In this document: in pieces, positions 53,261-63,920 of the stretch
How the letters are laid out: each line of letters begins with the position of its first letter
Numbering within the stretch: position 1 is the stretch's first letter
NCBI GenBank assembly: GCA_004194705.1
Contig: SADC01000462.1
Location: 1-64,000 of the forward strand
Source of the DNA: Ditylenchus dipsaci
Lineage: Eukaryota; Nematoda; Chromadorea; Rhabditida; Anguinidae
Reading direction: 5' to 3'
DNA length: 64,000 bases
Program-made: the position numbers and the translations under genes
Notes under the pieces: generated by a model
Seen by the model: the letters and a program-made list of their open reading frames with translations, nothing else
Database searches by the model: none
Told to the model about the DNA's origin: nothing

Positions 53261-56033
53261 ACGTTTTTGAAGATATACCCTCAATGGTTCAGATTGATGG
53301 GATGCCCCCAATGCATCCCTGTCCGCGTCCGTGACACGGACCGTATTTTCGTGCACTATGAGCCGTATCCGTAAAATGGGCCGTGAACACGAGCCGTGAA
53401 ACGGTCCGTGTATTTCCACACAATGGGCCCTATCCGTGTCCATATAGGCGAGGCCCAGAATCCAAAATTCTGGGCTTAGGTTGAAGTAATCAAAAATCAT
53501 TGTACCTTATTCATAATTATGTCCTGAACACGTTTTTATAATGCTAAAACAGCGATTTGACTTGCAGGAACCCCAGTTCTGTAATAGTTTCTACCCCATA
53601 GGCATCCAGCTGGTGCTCAGGCTGTGGTATAAAATTATACTTTTTTCTGTCCAGAATTGTTTTGCTGCACACTTACACCTACATTTACACTTACGTAGTG
53701 AACGAGCCATAAAAGAAAATAAATTGCAAAAAGTCATAACGGTCATATTTAAAAAAAAATAACATAGAAAATTTAAAAAAAAAGCGTGTCTAACTGGCCA
53801 GTCTCCATTTATTGAAGGTTGACTGTAGTGAAGTGTTGACTATCGTACATCTTCTAATAAACGTCTCTATTGAGTTCAAAATCATGTTGTTGGCATCGTG
53901 TTTCTGACGTCATTTATGAGAACTTTGCTCAGGCAAATTACCCTCAATTTGCAGCCAGAAAAATAAGCCACAAAATTAGGAGTCACTTACTAAGCGAAGT
54001 CTGCGAAAATGGGTCAAAAGTATGATGCCACAAACACGTTTTGAACGCCGGGGGCGTTTATTAAAGGATATGCGGTTAATATTAAGATTGAATGGAAATG
54101 CATACCTTGGTGTATTTGGTGTCCTTGAATTGAGGAGGTCAGAACAGTTCCACGAGAATGTGAGATTTTGTGTTTGCATCAGAATGAAGAATTGAATGGT
54201 CAAAGTCACGCCACTGCATGTATATCTTATCATTAATCTCTGATTGTCTTATGATATTATCGATTTGTGAAATAACACCACCCCAGCACCACGATATTCA
54301 TAATATAAGAAATACCTTGAAAAGATCCCTTAGAAGTTTTTGAGAAAAATTTCCGAGGTGGCGGTGCAAAACTAACAAGCTTAAAATTTACTCAATTAAA
54401 AAAATGGCTCTAATTGTTTTACCCCGCCAAATTATTATTTTACCCCTCCAAATCGTAAAAGTGAGTATTTCTCGGTGTTTTCATATCGTAAAATTTTTTT
54501 TTTGATCATCATGTAGCCCTGAATCCCTAGTTTCTGATAAGCTATTAGCTGATCCCTTGTCGTTAAAAAAATTGAGAAAAATTGGTTTTTATGGAACAGG
54601 AGTTGTTAAATCAAAACATAGTGAAATATCACGTTTTCAATCTTTATCAGGGTAAAAAAATCCACATTTTTAAGAGTATTCTACCTCGTTTGGTCACTGG
54701 AGCTAGGCAAAAATGGCCTCTATATGCATTTTATGATCAAGAGCCATTGCTACAGAAAAAAAAATTTACTAAAAAAAATTGCTACAAAAAAGTAAATTAG
54801 CTACAGAAAAAATTGTAGAGTATAGTCATAGAGTATAGTTATAGAATATAGTCAAGTCTCGCCAAACTATAAATTTTGGCTCTTGCTAAATCTATTTGTT
54901 CACCTCGATTTTTTTTACAATCAGTGAATGACCAGTTTTTGAGAAAAAAGTGCCCAGAAAATGTGAAAAAGTGCCTAGATTTAGGAAAAATTTGCCCGCT
55001 TCTCGATTCACACTATTATTTTTATTATGGATAAGATGAAACGTATTTCTTCAAGCTGAAACAGCAACAAATAGATGTTTTATCATACGGTCGTCAAAAT
55101 TCACTGACATAGTCCTGGAATATCCAGAAAATCTGGATTCGTGTTCAGCGTGGTCGATTTGCATATAAAACCATTCTTAAAATAAAAGTAAAAGTGAAAT
55201 TTTCAATTCTTCTCGAGACAAAAAATATTCAAATTTGAAATTCAAATGTTTATTGTCTTGAGCGGAAAACTAAATTTGACAGGGACTTTTCAATTTTAAG
55301 AGCATTTTCATATGCAAATTGACCACGCTGAACACGAATCCGGTATCAGAAACGAGGCTTGTACTAGAGAGTACGAAGTTGTAGTAAAGTTGCGTTACAA
55401 CTTATATACTGATTTTACATAATTTGTCTTAATTTTATCTTAAACTATTTCTTTATTTAGTGTCAAAATAATCACGAGATTTTGTTCTTTCATTTTTGTT
55501 TGACCATTTAGCTAGAAGTGATTTGTATGCAGAGTTATGCCCATCTTATTGTCAAAATAAGAATATCCAGAAAATATATATTTGAGGAAAAATTAAAAAT
55601 TCTCCGTGAATTTATAATCACTCTGTGGCAAGTTTGGGCGCAAAAGATAGCTCTGATCTGGCTCACCATTTTAAGATGTTATTTGCTTTGTTAGAATAGG
55701 AATATAGGAGAGAAGCACCTGGAAGAAGTTGAAAATTCAATAATCTGGAAGGTCACATTTTCGACAATTTTAAATTGCTCGGATCTCAAAAATTTCAATT
55801 AGAGGTGCAAAAACAAATTGCAACATCGTGTTCAGCGTGAAACTTTGAGTCAGAATCGACAGAAATCACAACCAACCGTTCTCGTGTTAAATTGGAGGTA
55901 AAAATTGCATGGCTTCAAGCGGGTACGAACTTGAAGAGGTGTCATATATGGAATGTTGACTGTGATGCACAATAATTTTTTCAGTTTTTAGATTAGATAT
56001 TGATATTTTTATAAATAATAGCGTTGCTTTAAA
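53261..56033. other. Gene-poor region with isolated arms
   Basis: 53325-53460 holds CCGTGTCCGT words. 53785-53830 is a decayed pogo-like end (GGTTGACTG followed by TA). 54400-54560 is one arm of the CCGCCAAATTATT palindrome family. 55120-55350 is a palindrome (TTCGTGTTCAGCGTGGTC with GACCACGCTGAACACGAA) related to 11945-12500. The remainder is AT-rich with no supported gene. Confidence 0.5.
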
Positions 56034-56394
56034 ATGGTTAGTTGTGTGAAAATTCAGAACATACCATCTGAGACTATTTACGACATTGTCAGATTTATTA
56101 ATTTTGTGGACTGGAAGAAATTATGCTTTGTGTCATCAACCTTCCACTCCCATTCCTTGTCTCTGCCTCACCTAGCCCACTTTCACAGAGTATACATTTT
56201 TACTGAAAAATATTGAACATTGGCATAGTTGACGACTTATTTGGACCATGTCTGTATTTGCGTTTTTAGATGGCTCAAATAGATGGCTCAAACAGATTAC
56301 CAATAACTTCCTGCCTGGACCCAACGTGAGTGATGATGATGTGAGGGAGCACTACAAGCTGATGAAGAAGAGAAATGATCGAAAGACTCGTTAA
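56034..56394 (+). CDS. Small F-box protein
   Basis: F-box proteins couple substrates to SCF ubiquitin ligases through Skp1. The first exon (from 56034) reads IPSETIYDIVRFINFVDWKK then LCFVSSTFHSHSL, an F-box with the leading P and the D-W-K and V-S pattern common in nematodes. A second exon near 56285-56394 gives WLKQITNNFLPGPN and ends KKRNDRKTR. The splice junction is unclear: a candidate donor is CACAGA|GTATAC near 56188, and the acceptor side carries a 13-bp tandem duplication (ATGGCTCAAATAG). AATAAA at 56471 closes the transcript. No substrate-binding repeats are present, so it is short for the family, or its middle exons were not recognised. Confidence 0.6.
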
Positions 56395-57284
56395 GTGGAA
56401 TCTTATTTTGACACCAATGCTCTATTACTGTACTGTCTTTAATTTATGTGGACACTATAAGTTTTGACAATAAATCGTTTGCACAACTCAAAGTTTTGAT
56501 TAATATTGTGTACTTGTGCTGTGAATACAATCACAGTCAGAACACAGTCAAATCTCGCCAACTATAAATTTTTGCTCTCACTCCGTACATTTTTCACCTC
56601 GGTTTTCAAATACTTTTAGCGGTTGTCTTTGGTTAGTCAAGTTTGAACAATTGCAAGCATTTCATTTCTGCTGTTCTTTTTTAAGATCTGAATACTCGAC
56701 TTCTGTCGGTAGTTTGGTAAGCTATTTATGCTCGACATCAACCAGATCGGTACACTATAGACTGTATTGTGTGCACCTCTAGTAAGTTTGACAAATTTTT
56801 AATTTTTTAATTGGCTTGAGTGTTTTGCAAATAGACTGGTTACTATTTTGGTATGTTATTTTTGCCGAAATTTATATAGGTCAGTACAGTATATTTGTAC
56901 AGGGTGTCTCAGAAAAAAATCACAACACTTTGAAAGCACCGTAGGACCGCTTTTTTGTGCAGTATATGTCATATTGTAGCCCTGGAAATTTTCTAGCAAA
57001 TATTATTTGGCTCAAATCCATGAATTTAGGCACTAAATCTTGATCTATGGCACTAAGCCTATAAATTTCGGCACGAAATCGGCACTGAATTTGCCAGTGT
57101 AGCAGAAAAAATTGACTGAACTGCGGTGAAAGGTTAAAATTCTTGCTTTGTCTGCTCTTTACCATATCATTTGTACCATGAAGCATAGCTTAAGCAATAT
57201 GGTGAAGAGTAGACACAGCAAGAGTTTCCACTCTTTATCGCAGTTCAGTTAGTTTTTTCTGCTACAATGACTGCGCTTAGTGCC
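56395..57284. repeat. Intergenic region with a palindrome
   Basis: From 57050 to 57270 the sequence pairs around 57185 (GTGTAGCAGAAAAAATTGACTGAACTGCG with CGCAGTTCAGTTAG...TGCTAC, written here in part). The rest is AT-rich, with no gene. The MULE at 57294 is inserted in the right flank of this repeat. Confidence 0.55.
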
Positions 57285-57549
57285 AATTTATCGGGTACAT
57301 GACAAATTTGCCCGACAAAACTTTTCCCGACATAATTTGCCCGACAAAATTTGCCCGCGACAAAATTTGCCAGACAAAAATTTGCCCGACGTAATTTGCC
57401 CGCGATAAAATTTGCCCGATATAACTTTCCGACATTTTTTCTTTGAGCATTTCAAGAGCAATTCTCATTTTTGATTTGGTGCGTGTCGCTTTATTCATCT
57501 CGCTTTTTATTTGAATTTGCAGTTTTATTTTAAATTGTTTTAGGCTGCA

Positions 57550-58781
57550 ATGAATACCGATCCGAATTGGCTGCGTGGTGTTTTGGCTGTTGTGCAAAAC
57601 GATCCGGTATGCAATTTTTAATTTACATATCTCTTTTGCGATTTTAGTGTTTTTCATTTATAGGTTGATTTTCTCACTACCACTCCACATGCTGCAAATT
57701 CAAACAAGGGTAATGCCATGATGGAAAGATGTTGTTGAAGGGCAGCAATGTGGGCATCATCTCGACTATGTGTAATCAAGCGACGATTTCGGGCTGCAGA
57801 GGAAGAGCTTGGTTTAATCAAGATGGAACATTTATCAAGTAAGCGTTTAAGGATTTTGAGTCAAATGTTATTATTATTGTTTTCAGGATTGTGACAGCGC
57901 ATGGGTGTGAAGCTGATCCGTCACGCATTCTCAGTACGGCTGTCCGAAATGAAGAGAAGCATCTGGCTAAAACGACAACAATGGTAACTATTTGTTTCAA
58001 TTGATTGTGATGGTATTAATTTCTGATTGCAGGAACAGGCACAATCATCAACCAAGTACGTAACCAAGCTCGCGTCTCTGGGATCCAAGATTTGTTGCCC
58101 CAAGTCTTCTGCCGAAAGCGAACGATCCAGAGAACAAGAAATGATACCGATGCACTCCGTCCTCCGCCAATTCCAGCCAATCTCCGAAGCTTCATCGTCC
58201 CGCCGTCTTACCAAGTTTATGAAGAAGGGAATGGACGTGCTCCAGATCAATGGCTCCTTGGCTACTCCAACTACGATGAAACAATTGCCGGAAGAATTCT
58301 TATTTTTGGACGCTTGAGTTATAGCCAGTGGATAGGGCAAGTGCAATGAATTTACGTCGATGGAACATTTAAAACTGCTCCGCCACCAACAACTACGCCG
58401 AAGCACATCATCGCAAAGTGGCCGGAGAATTGGAAGTGGCACATCCGAACATATGGAAGTTCATCGATTCCATGAAGGTGAGATTATCATAATTGGAATT
58501 GTGTTCATAGATTTATATTAAAGCTGATGCAAAGAGGAATTGACGGTGTATACAATGAAATGAACTTGGGTCGTGCTCCGCCTATCAAGAGACTGAAGTA
58601 TCGCATTGCAGATGAACGCATCAAAAGGTTGGTCGTGCAAGCGATAGATAATTGGCCAGTCATCGTTCCATTCGAGTTTCTTGGTGGCATTGCGTACACT
58701 TTCCGGATGGGGCAGGGTCCTTATATTCTAACTGCACGAGAACCTGATAATGAAGAGGAGAATGATGAAGAAAATTTTTGA
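57550..58781 (+). pseudogene. FLYWCH-MULE transposase lacking its catalytic middle
   Basis: Exons 57550-57606, 57664-57838, 57887-57983, 58033-58477 and about 58524-58781 (TGA). The start follows six bases after TTTTAG. A FLYWCH-like zinc finger is readable as MCNQATISGCRGRAWFNQDG then IVTAHGCEAD, with H-x-C where H-x-H is usual. Next come VFCRKRTIQRTRND and LRSFIVPPSYQVYEEG, then RILIFGRLSYSQWIG and [12 protein letters not shown], the first Asp motif of the MULE transposase. Directly after it is [29 protein letters not shown], the C-terminal signature, so about 150 residues containing the other catalytic acids are absent. A TGA before YVDGTFK and frame breaks in exons 2 and 4 complete the damage. 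AATAAA at 58836 follows. Confidence 0.82.
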
Positions 58782-58881
58782 ATTAATTGATGTGTTAGCT
58801 TGAATGTTTTGTTGTTATGTTTACTTGTTCACTAAAATAAAAGTTGAGAATGTCAAGTCTTGCATCATGTCGAGGAATGTA

Positions 58882-59052
58882 CAGTATAACCTCGATATAA
58901 CAAACCTCTATGTAGACTGGCTACAATGTGCGTTACATCGAGGGTGTACTATTAGTCATTTAATGTAATTACTCGCCAAAAAGGCATCGAAAAATGTTCG
59001 TTATATCAAGGGTTTCGTTATATCCATGGTTCGTTATATCTAAGTTCGACTG
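58882..59052. mobile_element. pogo-like MITE flanked by TA
   Basis: CAGTATAACCTCGATATAAC and GTTATATCTAAGTTCGACTG are the ends, with TA on both sides. It is inserted in the MULE downstream of its gene. Confidence 0.75.
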
Positions 59053-59246
59053 TACTAAAAATGCCGGGAAAATTACAAATTTTATCGCGGGCAAATTACG
59101 TCGGGCAAATTTTTGTCTGGCGAATTTTGTCGCGGGAAAATTACGTCGGGCAAATTTTTGTCGGGAAAATTTTTGTCGGGCAAATTTTGTCATGTACCAA
59201 TTTATCGCCAAAATTTATAGATTTAATGCCAGAAATCAAGATTTAA

Positions 59247-59479
59247 AGGGGCATGCCCGTGCATTAAGGCGCGAACCAGCAGTTTTTTTCGAATTTTTTG
59301 GAATTGTCCCATTTTTCACTCGTTCTGCGTCAAATCTGATATAGATGACCTTACATTGCTTTTAAAAACTAGACAGAAAACTTGAAAAATCTAGACGAGA
59401 ACGAATGTAAAAATTTATCGAGAAAGAAAAGAACTGCTGGTTTGCGCCTTTTCTCCCTATCGGGCACGATCATGCCCTT
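59247..59479. mobile_element. Kolobok-like MITE flanked by TTAA
   Basis: AGGGGCATGCCCG and CGATCATGCCCTT-type ends sit between TTAA copies (59243-59246, 59480-59483); the inner parts pair through GGCGCGAACCAGCAG / CTGCTGGTTTGCGCC. Confidence 0.7.
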
Positions 59480-59499
59480 TTAAAGCCAAATTAATAGAT

Positions 59500-60242
59500 T
59501 TAGTGCCATAGTAAAAAAGAAACTTTTCTCCATACTGGTATCTTTATTGGTGAACCATGGCAAGCCAGAAAATTCAGCCACCAAAGCCTGGTTATCACAA
59601 TACTTAGACAAGACTGGTACAATAGATTCTGACAATAGAGATTCTGGAGATTCTTCCACTTATTTAGCAACCACAGCATTGAAGCAGACCTGGTCAACAG
59701 AACGGATAGAGATACGCGATTGGACATCCCCATCAAGCACCGAAGAGCTGGCTGAATAGATTCTGGGAGAACTTGCTGAAAGGCAGAAGGCTGGCTTGAG
59801 GACTCTTCGGCTGACTTGACCGTGGCAAGCACCGCCAGAGGAGACATCTTCTTATCACCGCCACAGCGGGAGCGCGACTTAGAGGCGATGGTCGAGGTAA
59901 GCCGGTCGCCTTAGAGCTGGTTATCTCATTAGTTAGATCAACCTCAAAACTGGTCGTGACGAAGAGATGACGCTCTTCGGATCACTATAAATCTGGTCTA
60001 GATCGTCAATCAATTTAATTGAGACGATAACTGGTTTATAAATCTGGTCATGTGACCCCTTGAATTTGGAAAATCAAATCTGGTTCAATTCCAGTACTAA
60101 ACAATAGCTCAATAGCTTTCTGGATCTTTCTGGTATGATTCTGGTCTGTGCCGTGACCAAAGCTAGTTACATTATGATCACGAAAAGAACTAACCTTACT
60201 AACCTTCTTCGCAGAGAGGGAACTCGAAGAGCTTGACATCAC
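59500..60242 (-). pseudogene. Degenerate coding region of unknown family
   Basis: Read on the minus strand, coding-like segments follow one another in different frames: MSSSSSSLSAKKVSKVSSF with IQKAIELLFSTGIEPDLIF, then IDDLDQIYSDPKSVISSS, then SVLDGDVQSRISIRSVDQV and, after one stop, VEESPESLLSESIVPVLSKY and FSGLPWFTNKDTSMEK. The composition is typical of a real protein, but no family is recognised and several stops and frame changes intervene. It begins next to an inverted-repeat copy (60262-60300) that recurs at 62225-62272. Confidence 0.4.
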
Positions 60243-60314
60243 TAAACCAAATCTAAACTCAACTTAAGAACACAGGGGCTTAAAATTCAAAAACATAATT
60301 ACTTTCGAATTTTC

Positions 60315-60455
60315 GGGGAGGAGTAAACTGGGTCATTTCAAACTGGGCACATTCAAACTGGGCCAAAACTGGGCCCATTTTTAGGCCTAAAAATGGGCCC
60401 AGTTTTGGCCCGGTTTGAATGGGCCAGTTTGAAATGGCCCAGTTTACTCCTCCCC
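60315..60455. mobile_element. GG...CC-ended MITE of AAACTGGGCC words
   Basis: GGGGAGGAGTAAACTGGG and CCCAGTTTACTCCTCCCC are inverted ends with the 8-bp duplication GAATTTTC on both sides (60307-60314, 60456-60463). The element is almost wholly palindromic around GGCCTAAAAATGGGCC. Confidence 0.85.
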
Positions 60456-61330
60456 GAATTTTCGCGTCAAATCACAAATTTTAAAATTGGCTAGATTTTC
60501 TATGGGTTGATGTTTTCTACCGGTGGTCAATGAATATCAAATGTTTTACTGGTAAATATTATCGGATTAGATTTGCCTTGAATGTAGCTTTCGAACAAGC
60601 CATTACTCGGTTATGAAACATGAGAAATTCAGCAACCACAATAGATTTCTTGATCAAACAATTCAAACAATTTTTAGGTTGTTAAGCTCGAGAAGGTTTG
60701 AAACCACCATATTCTCGCATATCATGAAAAAATAAACTGGAGATCAATAGAGGAGTAAATTTGCTACATTTTGGTACCAAGAAAATATGCGAAAAAATAC
60801 AATTTTGGATGGTCTTATACAAAAGTTAGATGAAAAACGCAAAACACCCTATTTTTGCTCGAAAAAATGCCACTTGTTTGCGCAACATGGTTTCTAGTTT
60901 TTTAAATTCTATCTTTAAAAATTTGGTCTGGTCATTTAGATAGAGGAGGTTACGGGCTTTCTTTTCGTGTATAGAACTTCTTAAATCAACGCTTTTTTTA
61001 GATTTTTTGACGGAATCAAATTTAGTATAATTTTCAGATCTGATGAAGACTCGCAGTTCAAGTCACGAGCAGTGGCAAGAAGTTCTGGAACCGGCAATGC
61101 CATGTCGATTGGTTGAAAAGTAGCAAGTTCGAGCAAGGAAAGCGCTTAGTCAGCCAGTAGAAAAGCAGAGACAAGCTAAGAAGAGGGCAAGTGAGCAAAC
61201 TAACCATGCCGGGAAAATTCGCCTCCGTAAGCTTTTGGTATATAAATTGTACGGAAAACACCGTGGTTTTGCAGTTTTTTCCGCCGTTTATGTTGTCCAA
61301 TATTTTTTTGTATTTTGAGGTGATTCAATG
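60456..61330. other. AT-rich spacer with one coding-like fragment
   Basis: 61041-61209 on the plus strand reads MKTRSSSHEQWQEVLEPAMP and, after a TAG, ALSQPVEKQRQAKKRASEQT before a GTAAGC donor. This looks like a remnant of a basic coiled protein, but nothing identifies it. No other feature is seen. Confidence 0.35.
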
Positions 61331-61831
61331 ATGCAAGACTGGTGAAGACATCTCTAAAGCCACAGCTGACTGGAAGGGTCTGAAAGTGACTTGCAAGTTG
61401 ACTATCTAGAACCCTGTTGCTAAGATCGATGTTGTGCCGTCTGTCGCCTCTCTCTCATAGTTAAGGTGTTGAAAGAACCGCCAAGAGACAGAAAGAAAGT
61501 CAGGAATAGTACGAACACTATGCGCTTTTACCAACAAATGCTCTTCTATTTTCAGTTAAGCTCGCTGGAAACCTTTCGGTGGAGCGAATTACCAACATTG
61601 CCAGACCGATGCGTCCTCGATCCATGGCCAAGAAGCTTGAAGGAACCGTTGAGGAGATTTTCAGTATGTTGATTCCTTTTATTTCTTTAAGAGCTTGTAA
61701 TCTTTTGCTCTTTAGGTACTTCTCAGTCGGTTGGCTGCACTGTTGGTCGCCAGCACCTTCATGACATCGTGAATTTCATCCGTTCAGGCGAATTGGAGAT
61801 TCCAGAAGAATACTTCCTGCAAAGATCATAG
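61331..61831 (+). pseudogene. RPL12: Ribosomal protein uL11 (RPL12) partial copy
   Basis: uL11 belongs to the GTPase-associated stalk base of the large ribosomal subunit. Readable segments are EDISKATADWKGLKVTCKLT, then TAG where Q is usual, VAKIDVVPSV, VKVLKEPPRDRKK, GNLSVERITNIARPMRPRS, MAKKLEGTVEEIF, and after a 51-nt intron TSQSVGCTVGRQHLHDIVNF and ELEIPEEYFLQRS (TAG at 61831). The first 40-50 residues, including the canonical start, are absent, one stop and at least one frame break interrupt it. Introns are kept, so it is a duplicated rather than a processed copy. AATAAA follows at 61905. If the stop and the gap were sequence errors it could be a real gene missing a distant first exon. 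Confidence 0.75.
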
Positions 61832-62368
61832 CTTCTTCAAGTGTCTATTCTGGCTATCGTTGTTGATTTTGTTACTGTATAGCTCCCCTACATGAGTTCA
61901 CCAATAAAACATTTGCGTTATTGCATTGTCATCTCCACTTTGCTTGTGATAAAGATTAATTCGGATACAATGAAAGTAAATCTTTTACTATTGCTTCATT
62001 TGAATAAATTTGGGATTCAGGTATATATTCTGAAGTAAAAATGGCGCATTAACACCTAAAATGTGTGTTAAAACCATGGTTCGCAAAAACAGCAAATTTG
62101 CTGAAATGCAGCAAAAATATTTGGAAAATTTACGGTTCTTTTCAATCTGCTCAGATTTTCTCTGCTGCAAATAAAAATAAATAAAGCATTTTCATGAAAT
62201 TCTTTTTCGAAATATCTTGGCGTTTTGTTGTTTTTAAGTGATTATGTTTTTGAATTTTAAGCCCCTGTGAAGAATGATTTAATTCTGCCAAGACTGCTCC
62301 TGGTTAAATAATTCTGGTTAGGACAAATGCTAGATTGAATTCGAATATAACACTGGTATAATGCTAGT
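61832..62368. other. Spacer
   Basis: The only structure is the 35-bp sequence ATGTTTTTGAATTTTAAGCC (62245-62265) that is inverted at 60262-60300, so the RPL12 copy sits between inverted repeats 1.9 kb apart. No gene is seen. Confidence 0.45.
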
Positions 62369-63910
62369 GGCGCTACCATGTCAGCGAAAAAATTAATTGC
62401 GAAATAATAGAATTGCGATAAGGCTGAATTGCGCAAAAATACAATTGCGCAAAAATTAGAATTCGTAAAAAATTGAATTTATTTTTGAAATTATTTCGCA
62501 AAATATAAGTTTGCGATAGTTTGGTTGCTAATCATTGGATTTGCTCATTATTTTGATACTTGTTCACGGCACATTCCTTGCGCCTTTTGTGTAAGTATAA
62601 CCGTAGTTAATCTCTTAGTTTTAGTCTGCGAAATGGAAATCATCGAGCCCTATAGCAGTCCTGGTGAGAAACTCCAAAACCTAGGGTAGGTACCGTGGTT
62701 CAAGTGGATATCCAGGTGGAATTTTTTTTACGTTTTTCATGCTCCAAACCTGTTTTCTGGACTAATTCGGACATGCTGATGATGGTTTGATAGTGGTGAA
62801 TTCCGTTTTGTAAAGTATTTTTTAAGTTCTGCTAAAATCGAGTTTTAATAAAATCAATTATTCCCAATACTCAGAAATATCCGAGAAAACCTTATTTTAC
62901 TATTATCAAACCATCTTCAGCATGCCAGAATCAGTCCAGAAAATAGGTTTTGGAACATGAAAAATGTAAAAAAAATTTGATCCAAGTGGACGACCACTTG
63001 GTTTTAATGGTCTAGAGGAGGTACCAGCTGGTTACCCTACCCACTTTGAGGCTTACTGGTCTTTCACAGAATAATTTATAATTGTTATAAAGAAACAATA
63101 ATGTCTGTTACCACCAGGATTCGAGCCTGTAACCTCAAAAATTTGTAGTGGCGATTTACATGGATATCCAAGTGGACCACCGAAAACCAAGTGGTCGACC
63201 ACTTGGATCAAAAATTTTTTTACGTTTTCGGTTCCAAAACAATTTTTCTGCACTAATTCGAGCATGCTGAATATGGTTTGACAGTGCTAAAATCACGTTT
63301 CATCGAGAAATTTTGAGTTATCGCTAACGATTGATTCATCAAAATCAATCGTTAGCGATAACTCAAAAATTTCTCGATGAAACGTGATTTTAGCACTGTC
63401 AAACCATATTCAGCATGCTCGAATTAGTGCAGAAAAATTGTTTTGGAACCCGAAAACGTAAAAAAAATTTTTGATCCAAGTGGTCGACCACCTGGTCTAA
63501 ATTGGGGGAGGGGTTGCTGGGGAGGGTCGCCGTCACCGAGGTTACTGGTTCTAGTCCCACTAAGTGTAAACTTAATTTTTTTACTTCATTTTTAGGTCAC
63601 CCAGGTGGACGCCCTCCTGACAAGGAGGTACCTACCAGGAATTGGGATTAGGATGGGGACATCCAAGTGGACCACCCGAAATTCAGGAAAAAGCTAAAGT
63701 GCTTAAAGTAGAAAACTCTGAACAAACCATTTATTTAGCAAACAAATATTTGTCAAACCTTTTTTTCGAAAACCCTATTTTGCGAAATAATTTCAAAATA
63801 AATTCAATTTTTACGAATTCTAATTTTTGCGCAATTGTATTTTTGCGCAATTCAGCCTTATCGCAATTCTATTATTTCGCAATTAATTTTTTCGCTGACA
63901 TGGTAGCGCC
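62369..63910. mobile_element. GG...CC-ended element with 150-bp arms, 8-bp duplication
   Basis: GGCGCTACCATGTCAGCG and CGCTGACATGGTAGCGCC are flanked by ATGCTAGT (62361-62368, 63911-63918). The arms (62369-62515, 63765-63910) are built of AATTGCGCAAAAAT words. Between them lie two CCAAGTGGTCGACCACTTGG-type fold-backs (62690-63010 and 63170-63500) with tRNA-B-box-like GGTTCTAGTCCC nearby at 63546. No transposase is present. Confidence 0.85.
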
Positions 63911-63920
63911 ATGCTAGTTA

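Larger units (their letters stand above)
57294..59198 (+). mobile_element. MULE with FLYWCH transposase, internally deleted
   Basis: GGTACATGACAAATTTGCCCG and CGGGCAAATTTTGTCATGTACC are the ends, flanked by the 9-bp duplication AATTTATCG (57285-57293, 59199-59207). Both arms (about 57294-57432 and 59060-59198) are tandem arrays of CGGGCAAATTTTGT-type words. The gene on the plus strand encodes a MULE transposase with FLYWCH domain. A TA-flanked MITE (58882-59052) has landed between gene and right arm. Confidence 0.88.

Noticed and set aside
61331..61831. Reassigned stop codon (TAG read as Gln)
   Set aside because: TAG occurs at a conserved Gln here, but complete genes in the window end normally at TAG (88-residue gene, MSP gene), and breaks in other pseudogenes are TGA or TAA.
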